Below are positions 31,748 to 38,544 of a stretch of 44,443 bases of DNA, in pieces; the stretch's first letter is position 1; every line of letters starts with the position of its first letter. A model generated the notes under the pieces. That model saw only the letters and a program-made list of their open reading frames with translations, searched no databases and was not told the DNA's origin. The position numbers were made by a program, and so were the translations under genes. The stretch is from a virus, in IMG/VR virus record IMGVR_UViG_3300032156_000026, positions 1 through 44,443 of that record. One strand, given 5' to 3'.

Positions 31748-31913
31748 TCAACTAAAACAAAAATACGGGACAGAAGGGATCCGTATTATCGCAAAGCACT
31801 ATCGTGATATAATTGATGATGGAGACATATCATCTCTTAATACACTGGACTACGATATGGTTATAGCTATTCTCGAAGATGTTGGTGAAGTTCTCACGGA
31901 AGAAGTAACCTAA
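31728..31913 (+). CDS. Small acidic helical protein
   Basis: The product has 61 residues (MGRRTLDQLKQKYGTEGIRI...). GGATGTGA lies upstream of ATG 31728. It has a basic N-terminal turn and then an acidic helical body. No family is recognised. Confidence 0.6.
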   Translation: MGRRTLDQLKQKYGTEGIRIIAKHYRDIIDDGDISSLNTLDYDMVIAILEDVGEVLTEEVT

Positions 31914-31928
31914 CAGGAGACGGTTAAG

Positions 31929-32276
31929 TTGGTGAAGAGATGGTATTGTAAGGTAATGTTCCCAGATTCACCAGAACGTAGCTATACGTTTGGAACCTGT
32001 ATAGCAGGACTAAAACCTGGAGATTCAGTTATTGTAGAGACTCAACATGGGTTAAACCACGCGATCTTTATTGAATATGGTGGAGCTTGGAGTACCGCTG
32101 TAAAGTTTATACTAGCAAAAACTGATGTAAACTCTCTTGATGCTTCTCGACACGCTAAATGGAAGTGGTGTTCTAAGTGTGGTGATCGTCTTAATGATGA
32201 TGGATCATGTCCAGAATGCGATGCTACACGAGAAGAGCAAGATCGTGATCGTGAGGATGTTACGATTATGGACTGA
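31929..32276 (+). CDS. Beta-barrel plus zinc-ribbon protein
   Basis: The product has 115 residues. The start is TTG 31929 or GTG 31932; AGGAG is 9-12 bases upstream and no ATG is available. Residues 1-60 are beta-rich ('YTFGTCIAGLKPGDSVIVET' followed by strands) like a small SH3/KOW-type barrel. CSKC and CPEC (about 82-97) form a zinc ribbon, followed by an acidic tail. Likely a nucleic-acid or RNA-polymerase contact protein; inference only. Confidence 0.6.
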   Translation: MVKRWYCKVMFPDSPERSYTFGTCIAGLKPGDSVIVETQHGLNHAIFIEYGGAWSTAVKFILAKTDVNSLDASRHAKWKWCSKCGDRLNDDGSCPECDATREEQDRDREDVTIMD

Positions 32277-32281
32277 TTATT

Positions 32282-32518
32282 GTGCAAGACCATACAAAAC
32301 GATTACTACGAGCTATCGGATATAACGTAGCAGTAGATAGAGTTGAGAGAGCACGATGTGCTTTTTGTGATACTCCTATTAGGTTAGAGGACTTCAAAGA
32401 TCAGAAAGATCTAGATGAGTATAACATTTCTGGACTATGTCAGACATGCCAGGATCTTATGTTCCTAGATAAGGATGATGATGACAGCACAGACATTGAT
32501 GCGACAACGCCTCCATGA
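32282..32518 (+). CDS. Zinc-binding small protein
   Basis: The product has 78 residues. GTG 32282 is the only early start. CAFC (26-29) and CQTC (53-56) flank a charged helix; 'YNISGLCQTCQDLMF' resembles a treble-clef/zinc-ribbon closing segment found in small phage proteins. The acidic tail overlaps the next gene by 38 bp. Confidence 0.55.
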   Translation: MQDHTKRLLRAIGYNVAVDRVERARCAFCDTPIRLEDFKDQKDLDEYNISGLCQTCQDLMFLDKDDDDSTDIDATTPP

Positions 32519-32663
32519 GCTACGAAAAGCAGCTATCGAGGTACATGATATGTGCTTAAGTAAGAACTTAGCATGTCATACCTGCCCGATGCCTGGAGGT
32601 GAAGTGTTCGGAACTTCACTATGTGCAGTTATTCGACACTTAAGTAGAATGGAGGTAGAATGA
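32481..32663 (+). CDS. Cys-containing microprotein
   Basis: The product has 60 residues. The start is taken as ATG 32481 (MTAQTLMRQRLHELRKAAIE), six bases after AAGG; two nearer in-frame ATGs exist. 'CHTCPMPGG' and neighbouring Cys/His suggest one metal site. The stop overlaps the next ATG. Confidence 0.5.
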   Translation: MTAQTLMRQRLHELRKAAIEVHDMCLSKNLACHTCPMPGGEVFGTSLCAVIRHLSRMEVE

Positions 32664-32914
32664 TTAAAGCTCAAATGCAGAGCATAATCGATAACCAGAG
32701 TGAGCGAATACAGGAGCTTAGTAAGATAATAGCTCGTCAGCAAACTCGTATTAATGAACTTCACGAGGTTGCAAATAAGAGTGAACTCAACCTAGTTGAT
32801 GTAACTAAGTCACTACAATCTGAAACTGAACTTGCAGTTACACTATCTAAACGAGTTCGTAGACTCAAAGAGAAGAACGAGAATCTTCGACTTTGCTTAC
32901 GTGATCAGTTATGA
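32660..32914 (+). CDS. Coiled-coil protein
   Basis: The product has 84 residues (MIKAQMQSIIDNQSERIQEL...). Heptads of Ile/Leu run nearly the full length ('LSKIIARQQTRINELHEVAN', 'VTLSKRVRRLKEKNENLRL'). It is an oligomerisation or scaffold-type protein. ATGA overlaps on both sides. Confidence 0.65.
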   Translation: MIKAQMQSIIDNQSERIQELSKIIARQQTRINELHEVANKSELNLVDVTKSLQSETELAVTLSKRVRRLKEKNENLRLCLRDQL

Positions 32915-33162
32915 CCAAACAAAACGTGAACATTTGTACTGGATGTGGAGAAGGGTCCTCCGATTGTATTAGGAACCAGAAGTGTCAAGTACACAAGGAC
33001 CTTATCTTCTGTGAAGAGTGTGGTGCTGGATTCTACTTTGAACATCTATCAGATGATAATGTAGAGACATACCGTGAATATCATGGTCAGCCTAACCTCA
33101 CACCTGAAATTGTGCCAGTAGCATGGACATGTCCAGAATGTGGCCACTACCAGAGGTTGTAA
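32911..33162 (+). CDS. Multi-zinc-ribbon microprotein
   Basis: The product has 83 residues (MTKQNVNICTGCGEGSSDCI...). Cys pairs CTGC, CIRNQKC, CEEC and CPEC give up to two zinc ribbons, with few other residues. It overlaps upstream by ATGA and downstream by TAATG. Confidence 0.6.
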   Translation: MTKQNVNICTGCGEGSSDCIRNQKCQVHKDLIFCEECGAGFYFEHLSDDNVETYREYHGQPNLTPEIVPVAWTCPECGHYQRL

Positions 33163-33548
33163 TGAATGATCAAATAACCGACTATCATATATGGAAGAAT
33201 CGTCACGATAACGATATGGAAACCTGGTTTAACTCCTTACGTGCATTAACAGGAGATTATCATCCTGTATGCTATGGACGATTCTTATCATTTCTACCAG
33301 ACCGAATGGATGGACAAGTATCTCATTGGATCTTTCGGGAACACGCTATTCCTGTTAATGAGGCACTTAATATGTGTCCACATTGTATAGATTACCAATG
33401 GAGTCCAGGAGGTAGAGAAGAGCCACCAGATGCATGGTGTGAACGAAACTTTGCTAAACAGGGTGGTTGCCGTATGCGATCACATCTAATTCATGTAGCT
33501 CGGATGATGGGATTAGACCCTGACGACTATCCAAGTGAGGAATGGTAA
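33162..33548 (+). CDS. Hypothetical Cys/His-rich protein
   Basis: The product has 128 residues. The start is ATG 33162 (MNDQITDYHIWKNRHDNDME), sharing TAATG. A central 'CPHCIDYQW' and later 'CERNFAKQGGCRMRSHLIH' look like one zinc site. The remainder is Trp- and Asp-rich. No family is recognised. Confidence 0.6.
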   Translation: MNDQITDYHIWKNRHDNDMETWFNSLRALTGDYHPVCYGRFLSFLPDRMDGQVSHWIFREHAIPVNEALNMCPHCIDYQWSPGGREEPPDAWCERNFAKQGGCRMRSHLIHVARMMGLDPDDYPSEEW

Positions 33549-33748
33549 TGAACGTACATAGTTCTGCTGATGATATCCTGGCAGTATTACTAGCTATGGA
33601 TCATGTAGATGAATTTGAACTCCTAGCTGATGCGTTCGACAATGTTGATGACAATGTCAGAACAAAGCTAGTCGATAAGATAAAGGAGGAATTTGAACTC
33701 TTCACGATTGATGAAGCTAAAGAGGCGATATCAGATGCCAGCCCGTAA
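33548..33748 (+). CDS. Small acidic protein
   Basis: The product has 66 residues. The start is ATG 33548 (MNVHSSADDILAVLLAMDHV), with GAGG seven bases upstream and TAATG overlap. It is strongly acidic and helical; a DNA-mimic or partner-binding role is possible but unsupported by motif. Confidence 0.55.
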   Translation: MNVHSSADDILAVLLAMDHVDEFELLADAFDNVDDNVRTKLVDKIKEEFELFTIDEAKEAISDASP

Positions 33749-33887
33749 GCGGGTGAAAAAATGTCCCCATGCCTTCTATAACAAAATTGCTCTCGGTAGC
33801 ATGTGTGATATCAATTGCATGAAGTGTAACGGATACCGTAAGTCGTGTGTAGACCGAGAGAGAGTGTCAAATGTTAGTTCGTGTTAA
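33735..33887 (+). CDS. Zinc-knuckle microprotein with basic N-terminus
   Basis: The product has 50 residues. The start is ATG 33735 (MPARKRVKKCPHAFYNKIAL). The basic start KRVKK precedes Cys/His positions CPH, CDINCMKC and C near the end. A nucleic-acid-binding knuckle is likely. Overlaps both neighbours by about 15 bp. Confidence 0.55.
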   Translation: MPARKRVKKCPHAFYNKIALGSMCDINCMKCNGYRKSCVDRERVSNVSSC

Positions 33888-34020
33888 CGTTGAATGTCCA
33901 ATCTGCGGATCCCCTGATATTCGAAAAGGTGGACACCCCATACGGAATATTTGCTGTAACTGTAGTAAACAGTTTGCAGTAACCATTACAACCAAGTATG
34001 AGGAGGTGCTCAATGACTAG
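33871..34020 (+). CDS. Zinc-ribbon microprotein
   Basis: The product has 49 residues (MLVRVNVECPICGSPDIRKG...). CPIC (9-12) and CCNC (28-31) form a ribbon with the pattern 'CPxCGSxxIrKxG', like the small zinc ribbons that open IS1-type transposases. It is free-standing here. ATGACTAG overlap with the next gene. Confidence 0.65.
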   Translation: MLVRVNVECPICGSPDIRKGGHPIRNICCNCSKQFAVTITTKYEEVLND

Positions 34021-34360
34021 AACTATCTGGGTGACATGGAGCTTTATTGGATTTCACCGTTATCCGGATGCCCCAATGATTGTCCGCTATCTTTCTTCTA
34101 AGCATCGTCATACCTTTAATGTCCGTGTTGAGCTTGAAGTATTACCTGATGTAGATCGGGAGCTTGAGTTCCATATGGTATTAAACTTATTACGGGATAA
34201 CTTTAGTAGGCAGGTCAATGATCAGGATCTAGGATCTTGTGAGACTATGTGTGATATCTTATCAGAGATTGTACTAATTGTATTCCCTGACCGTGCTCAC
34301 ACTGTAAGCGTGGATGAAGATGGGGAGTCAGGATCTTCACTAGTTGTTGCAATTCTTTAA
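34013..34360 (+). CDS. QueD/6-PTP-synthase-like protein
   Basis: The product has 115 residues. The start is ATG 34013, behind GAGGAGGTGCTCA. The chain follows the tunnelling-fold pattern of 6-carboxytetrahydropterin synthase. 'SKHRHTFNVRVELEV' parallels 'lHGHsy.v.v'. 'ELEFHMVLNLLRDNF' parallels 'mvxDFxxlk'. 'SCETMCDILSEIV' parallels 'PTxExlaxxi', and 'VSVDEDGESGSSLV' parallels the final 'v.v.Et' strand. The HxH metal ligands are present; the first metal His is not in the usual place. Related small proteins occur in several phages. It could feed 7-deazaguanine synthesis, or be a divergent non-enzymatic relative. Confidence 0.6.
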   Translation: MTRTIWVTWSFIGFHRYPDAPMIVRYLSSKHRHTFNVRVELEVLPDVDRELEFHMVLNLLRDNFSRQVNDQDLGSCETMCDILSEIVLIVFPDRAHTVSVDEDGESGSSLVVAIL

Positions 34361-34388
34361 GATCCGTAAGGTCTTCAACAAAAACAAA

Positions 34389-34398
34389 CATATAAATA
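34389..34398 (+). promoter_or_regulatory. TATA-box promoter
   Basis: CATATAAATA lies in the 126-bp spacer 34361-34486, about 90 bp before ATG 34487. The predicted start near 34420 gives a leader of about 65 nt containing the hairpin at 34460-34475. Confidence 0.5.
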
Positions 34399-34459
34399 CT
34401 ATTAAGATCCATATATATATGCGGACTACTTTTGGAGAACTCAAGAGGAGACACGCATA

Positions 34460-34475
34460 TACCAGCAAGCTGGTA
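34460..34475 (+). promoter_or_regulatory. Leader hairpin next to ribosome site
   Basis: TACCAGC and GCTGGTA pair perfectly around AA. The right arm touches AGGAGA (34475-34480), the ribosome site of the gene at 34487. A protein bound here could control translation. Confidence 0.5.
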
Positions 34476-34486
34476 GGAGAAGTAAC

Positions 34487-34870
34487 ATGGTAAACGCAGA
34501 AGATCTGGCAAAGCTGTACGACAGCATCAGTGCAAAGCAGGCAGAAAAAGGTGTCAAAGGCGAGAAGGCCGGTTCCATCCGTGACAATGTTCGAAACATC
34601 GTCGCAGCAATGAAAAAGCGTGGCATCACCGAACTCTCACAAGCGACCCTTCGTAACACAGTCAAGGAACTCATGAGCACAGTCGACGCTGCGGGCAACA
34701 TCGAAGAGGTTAAGCTCGACCAGTCCTATTTCTCGACTATCATCACCAACATGTACGAAGTCAAGAAAGATCCGGCAACCGGTGCAGTAATTGTTCTCAC
34801 CGCAGTCGAAAAAGCGCCTAAGGTGCGTAAACCGAAGGCAAAGAAAGCTGCTGATAAGCCAGCAGCGTGA
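34487..34870 (+). CDS. Small basic-tailed putative DNA-binding protein C
   Basis: The product has 127 residues (MVNAEDLAKLYDSISAKQAE...). Helices ('GSIRDNVRNIVAAMKKRGIT', 'ELSQATLRNTVKELMSTVDA') precede a strand pair ('ATGAVIVLTAVEKAPK') and a Lys/Pro/Ala tail (RKPKAKKAADKPAA) like that of histone-type or HU-type proteins. It shares its layout and C/G-ended codons with the proteins at 24488 and 27564. It has its own TATA promoter and hairpin leader. Chromatin protein or transcription regulator is the inference. Confidence 0.75.
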   Translation: MVNAEDLAKLYDSISAKQAEKGVKGEKAGSIRDNVRNIVAAMKKRGITELSQATLRNTVKELMSTVDAAGNIEEVKLDQSYFSTIITNMYEVKKDPATGAVIVLTAVEKAPKVRKPKAKKAADKPAA

Positions 34871-34893
34871 GTTAACATTGGTGGCTGGTGATC

Positions 34894-35175
34894 ATGCTAC
34901 TTGTAGTTGGTAATCACCAGACAGTCGATGTTAATCTGATACCATGGGAACAGCTATCAGGTGTGATGATGGTACATTGTGTAGAAGGTGGAGTATTTGA
35001 AATGAAGCATAAGCTACAAGTACAATGCCGTATCTATAACATCCCATTATACATCACATTCGCAGTACCACCTATAGAGAATGTTCCCGAGCAACTCCTT
35101 TTAGGCTTTGGGCTAACAGTGTCCAAAGAGGTGATGTTATATGGCCAGTGTAATCATACCATGCAGCCTGGATAG
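34894..35175 (+). CDS. Hypothetical protein
   Basis: The product has 93 residues. The start is ATG 34894 (MLLVVGNHQTVDVNLIPWEQ), with GGTGATC directly upstream; GTG 34888 is the longer choice. It is beta-rich ('LQVQCRIYNIPLYITFAVPP'). No family is recognised. Confidence 0.6.
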   Translation: MLLVVGNHQTVDVNLIPWEQLSGVMMVHCVEGGVFEMKHKLQVQCRIYNIPLYITFAVPPIENVPEQLLLGFGLTVSKEVMLYGQCNHTMQPG

Positions 35176-35422
35176 GATCAGGAGAGTTAAGTCCAAAAAG
35201 ATCGTGGATGACTTTCGTGATACAGACCTTCCCCGTGCTGAAGTGGATGTAAGTAAGACTGGACGCGACTTTCAACAGGTGTATAGTGCACTGTTTATGT
35301 ATGTGAAGAAGCATCCAGAGCTGGAGGTGGAACTTGTTAGAGAAGATGGAAACATCGTTCTATACAGAAGTGTTATCGGAACGGATAGCACTATTTGTGA
35401 CAAGGGAGTGGACGATCGATGA
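35141..35422 (+). CDS. Hypothetical protein
   Basis: The product has 93 residues and starts at ATG 35141 (MASVIIPCSLDRIRRVKSKK) behind GAGGTGATG. It overlaps the upstream gene by 35 bp. A basic N-terminal third is followed by 'FQQVYSALFMYVKKHPELEV' and a strand. Function unknown. Confidence 0.6.
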   Translation: MASVIIPCSLDRIRRVKSKKIVDDFRDTDLPRAEVDVSKTGRDFQQVYSALFMYVKKHPELEVELVREDGNIVLYRSVIGTDSTICDKGVDDR

Positions 35423-35423
35423 G

Positions 35424-35603
35424 ATGTACACTATCACCTCAATTGCTGAACTATTCAAAATTGACATCCGACTGGCCCGATATTACCTAATGAGGATGGT
35501 TGATAAAGGATTACTCTGTCAGATAACTTGGGAGGGTTCTACCTACTATGCACATCGATGCTGGCGAAGACCCTTCCTTGCACTCGGTATCAAGGTACTC
35601 TAG
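35424..35603 (+). CDS. Small winged-helix protein
   Basis: The product has 59 residues. The start is taken as ATG 35424. 'TSIAELFKIDIRLARYYLMR' then 'MVDKGLLCQITWEGSTYYAH' is the recognition helix and wing of a MarR/ArsR-type winged helix in its shortest form. It may regulate the adjoining single-strand-binding gene. Confidence 0.6.
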   Translation: MYTITSIAELFKIDIRLARYYLMRMVDKGLLCQITWEGSTYYAHRCWRRPFLALGIKVL

Positions 35604-35651
35604 TACTCGGCTTGCACCTCAACTTGTGTAAGCACTCAAAGAGGCATAAAC

Positions 35652-36680
35652 ATGAAACCCTATGTAGATACACTCGTAAAAAATGATTGGACTCAAGCTA
35701 ACGCTGAGGCCAAAGTGAAACAACTCGAAGATGCTATTAAGAAGAAATTTCCAGCAGCAACTCCCGAGTTTATTGCAAAGACAATGACTGCAGCTATCAA
35801 TACCCTGACCAAGAGCAAGATTGAAGTTATATCAGGTCTCTGTGTCGGATTTGGTAAGAAACAAGATTCGAATAACTTCGCCAAGATGAAGGCCAAGGAA
35901 ATCTGGGACCAAAATTCAACAACTGCGGTCGCAGAGAAGTATGTCGTGGTTGACTCAGCCGGTGCTGTCGTGTTTGAACTCGATGACAAAGGCAAGCAGA
36001 TCAAGGACACGCATGGAAACGCCGTGCCGGTCTGGGCAGACAACCGTCAGTTCATTGATCCCGATACCCAGAAAATGAAGAACTCTCGGTGGGGAAAAGC
36101 TCTCGGAGAGAATATCCAACGGGATGCATACTTCATTGTGGATGGAAAGTTTGTTCGTGCATTCGGCAACTTTGATGTCCAGATGGGACATGAATATCAG
36201 ATATTCGGAACAATGAGCAAGAAGGGGTACATTACTATCCCGAAGAACTCCCCAGGAGTTAAGCATGTACGCATGCTCGATGATATAGTCTACTGGAAGG
36301 CTGTAGATACAGTGGCCCAGAAAGATGACCTGGCTGTACCTCTTGGAGATGTTTTCGACATGGCCAAGAACAAGCCTGTTGTGACTAAAGGAACAGTAAC
36401 TGCAGCAAGAGCTGCGGGAAGCTCCTATATGATTGTCATCACCGATGAGACCTATCCAGATGGGTACATGTGCTTTGCAGCTGATGAAGCTCTTATCACA
36501 GAATGTGAGTCGCTCGGTGCTGGAAATGAGATCATTGTCATTGGTAAGACTGGTGAATCGGTCGATAAAGAAACCAAAGAAGTCCGGAAGAACATTTCCG
36601 TATACGGTTTCGCCTCCAATCCTGAATCAGACAAAGTCGCAGGTGCCGTCCGGTCCCTGGATGATGTCTTATACTCCTAA
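35652..36680 (+). CDS. Putative OB-fold single-strand DNA-binding protein
   Basis: The product has 342 residues and starts at ATG 35652 behind GAGG. The N-terminal 60 residues are helical. The rest is beta-rich, with 'NEIIVIGKTGESVDKETKEV' and 'KNISVYGFASNPES' resembling the end of an OB fold, and an acidic C-terminal end 'AGAVRSLDDVLYS'. Codons are C/G-ended, suggesting high expression, as expected of a single-strand-binding protein. A RecA-fold recombinase gene follows. Annotated from fold-level pattern and context; other roles are possible. Confidence 0.5.
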   Translation: MKPYVDTLVKNDWTQANAEAKVKQLEDAIKKKFPAATPEFIAKTMTAAINTLTKSKIEVISGLCVGFGKKQDSNNFAKMKAKEIWDQNSTTAVAEKYVVVDSAGAVVFELDDKGKQIKDTHGNAVPVWADNRQFIDPDTQKMKNSRWGKALGENIQRDAYFIVDGKFVRAFGNFDVQMGHEYQIFGTMSKKGYITIPKNSPGVKHVRMLDDIVYWKAVDTVAQKDDLAVPLGDVFDMAKNKPVVTKGTVTAARAAGSSYMIVITDETYPDGYMCFAADEALITECESLGAGNEIIVIGKTGESVDKETKEVRKNISVYGFASNPESDKVAGAVRSLDDVLYS

Positions 36681-36689
36681 TTTTTTTTG
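36681..36689 (+). terminator. T-tract terminator
   Basis: Eight T directly follow the TAA of the 342-residue gene (36681-36688). Archaeal RNA polymerase terminates at such tracts without needing a hairpin. The following sequence is a separate structured region. Confidence 0.6.
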
Positions 36690-36690
36690 T

Positions 36691-36938
36691 GCTAGAAGAA
36701 CCTGGTTCACTCCAGACTAGCAAATTCCCCGAGACGTCGGGTATCATGGGAAAATACGCGTCCTAGAGGAGAAACCCCATGACGTAGCTGCACCTTTGCA
36801 CTGGGACAGGTAACGAAATAATGTGCATGCACGGTCCCCTAGGAGACTCAGAGAGAAAGAGTCCTAGATGGTTGGGTGGTAATGCGAGTGCAGGTCATAC
36901 CTGCAGCCACTCATGAGATTATTGGTAGTCCAATGATC
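36691..36938 (+). ncRNA. Chain of RNA hairpins upstream of Sak4-like gene
   Basis: At least seven paired elements follow each other: 36691-36695/36717-36721 enclosing 36702-36705/36712-36715; 36728-36732/36737-36741; 36744-36750/36776-36782; 36803-36807/36834-36838; 36839-36849/36859-36867 with a 2-nt bulge; 36886-36912; and 36917-36925/36930-36938 with a TAGT loop. There is no ORF. It may be a stand-alone small RNA or a long structured leader of the gene at 36953; no clear TATA box was found. Confidence 0.55.
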
Positions 36939-36952
36939 TTAACGGTGATACT

Positions 36953-37918
36953 ATGGGTTTAGCATCAGGACCGAAAGGTAAAAGTGTAGAAGTGGGACGT
37001 GTACCAAAAAGCATACGCGATGTTTTTCGTCCCTCAACCGAACTGGAGCATGTCTCCGGACTAAAGATTGCTGTATACTCACGTGCTAAGGTGGGAAAGA
37101 CTCATCTAGCTTTCACGTGTCCATTGCCAATTTATGGTATAGACACAGAAGGATCATGGTCACTAAACAAGAATCAGTTCTCAGCAGATGTACAAAAGCA
37201 AGTGCATGTGTCACAAGTGTTGTACATGGCCGATAAAGAGGGCGGAAAAGTTGATCTTGTAAAGTCACTTGATGCTGCACGAGATGCCGTAGATGTTCTT
37301 ACAGATTATATTGCCTGTAATGATAAGGTAGAAACTTTCCTGAAAGAGAAAGAACATGCTACAGTACTCGAGATTATTGTAGGTCTCACCACTCCAGACT
37401 ACATACCTAATCCAGATACTATTAGTTATGTACTGGAAGAGATGGCATTCTATGGAACAGCTAGACTCAGTGAGGATCAATGGGCATTTGTTACACCTTT
37501 CCCAAAAGGTACAATTGTGATTGATTCTGGAACAGATATCTGGGACTGGCTCGGGATATGGAAGGATGAACAGAACTTCACAGATCCAGGACGTCTTCAG
37601 TGGGGACATGCCAACAAACGCTACAATCAGTTCATCATGATGCTACTACATTCGAAATGGAATGTACTTGGGTCCTTTAAAGCCGAAGCAATGGTAGATA
37701 CTAAAGGTGGCGATATCGGAACAGACAAAGCTAAATGGCAGAAAAAGACCGACTACTGGTTTGATGTCATCATTGAGATGAAAAAGATTGGTAATGATCG
37801 TCAAGTTATCTTTAGAGGTGATCGATTTGGAGGAAACATCTCTACCTTGATCAATCCAACATGGAACGATATTGTTACCGAACTTGAATCGAACAAGAAG
37901 ATTAAGGTGATCAAATGA
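36953..37918 (+). CDS. RecA-fold ATPase, Sak4-like recombinase
   Basis: The product has 321 residues and starts at ATG 36953, with GGTGAT close upstream. 'LKIAVYSRAKVGKTHLAFTC' carries a P-loop in which Ser replaces the first Gly (SRAKVGKT). 'PLPIYGIDTEGSW' and the Walker B-like 'GTIVIDSGTDIWDWL' complete the phage AAA_24/Sak4 pattern. A positively charged C-terminal strand set ('DRQVIFRGDRFGGN') follows. Sak4 proteins anneal or exchange single strands with help of an SSB, matching the neighbour at 35652. An insertion of about 100 residues between Walker A and B is longer than usual. The next gene overlaps by ATGA. Confidence 0.7.
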   Translation: MGLASGPKGKSVEVGRVPKSIRDVFRPSTELEHVSGLKIAVYSRAKVGKTHLAFTCPLPIYGIDTEGSWSLNKNQFSADVQKQVHVSQVLYMADKEGGKVDLVKSLDAARDAVDVLTDYIACNDKVETFLKEKEHATVLEIIVGLTTPDYIPNPDTISYVLEEMAFYGTARLSEDQWAFVTPFPKGTIVIDSGTDIWDWLGIWKDEQNFTDPGRLQWGHANKRYNQFIMMLLHSKWNVLGSFKAEAMVDTKGGDIGTDKAKWQKKTDYWFDVIIEMKKIGNDRQVIFRGDRFGGNISTLINPTWNDIVTELESNKKIKVIK

Positions 37919-38544
37919 TTGATCTTAAAAGTCTGCAAGAGGATCTACTAAGATTCTCTGAAGATGGTCGAAGTGATGTGGAGATGCGTGCTTCCATTGT
38001 GATGAGTCAATTCGGGCACCTATTAAGCCACATGACCCATGACCAGATTCTAAATCCAACAGCACGACCATTTGGTTCCCAAGCAGGTGAGGTTAACGAT
38101 GCAGGACACTTCCTACTTCAAGCGTGTACTTATGTGGCTCTACGTGGTATCGATATAGAACAGGCCATGGAAAGCGCACTAGTAGCATTGAGAGATCGTG
38201 ACTTTCAAAAAGTAGAACTCCGTGAAGGTAATGGACAGCTGGTATATCCTGGTCCATGTACTGGTATTGCTCTAGTAACCAACCACTTGGAAGGATTAGT
38301 GCTTCCAAGAAATTGCAGTACCATCCTTGTCACTTCACATCCAAGATCAGGACTTGCACAGCATGTGCACTTACTGATGGGAATCATTACAGACGAGGGT
38401 GGCATCGGCTGCCACGCAGCAATAATTGCAAGAGAGTTCAAAGTACCCTGTGTAGTTGGAACGGGCAACGCTACTAGGACAATTAAGACAGGCGATCTTG
38501 TATCCATCAATGAAGATGGTATGATTGAGGTGAAGAAAATATGA
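37915..38544 (+). CDS. MazG-like / PEP-utilising swivelling-domain fusion
   Basis: The product has 209 residues. ATG 37915 overlaps the upstream TGA. Residues 25-100 are helical, with 'GEVNDAGHFLLQACTYVALRG' (Glu59, Asp62) like the second half of MazG-type NTP pyrophosphohydrolases; the first EExxE helix is not evident. Residues 110-209 match the mobile phosphohistidine domain of PEP synthase and pyruvate phosphate dikinase: 'ILVTSHPRSGL', then 'GGIGCHAAIIAREFKVPCVV' with His167, and 'GDLVSINEDGMIEV'. No ATP-grasp or PEP-binding domain is present. Role unknown; perhaps nucleotide sanitation or phosphotransfer with host enzymes. Confidence 0.65.
   Translation: MIDLKSLQEDLLRFSEDGRSDVEMRASIVMSQFGHLLSHMTHDQILNPTARPFGSQAGEVNDAGHFLLQACTYVALRGIDIEQAMESALVALRDRDFQKVELREGNGQLVYPGPCTGIALVTNHLEGLVLPRNCSTILVTSHPRSGLAQHVHLLMGIITDEGGIGCHAAIIAREFKVPCVVGTGNATRTIKTGDLVSINEDGMIEVKKI

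Noticed and set aside
33871-34020. Remnant of an IS1-type transposase
   Set aside because: The zinc-ribbon pattern is similar, but no catalytic domain, terminal inverted repeats or target duplication flank it, and the gene fits the operon as an intact small ORF.
34013-34360. Active 6-pyruvoyl-tetrahydropterin synthase
   Set aside because: The fold pattern is visible, but the first metal-binding His and the usual catalytic Cys region are not clearly present. Only a QueD-like fold is claimed.
36691-36938. CRISPR array
   Set aside because: Hairpins occur at irregular spacing and have different sequences; there is no repeated unit with spacers.
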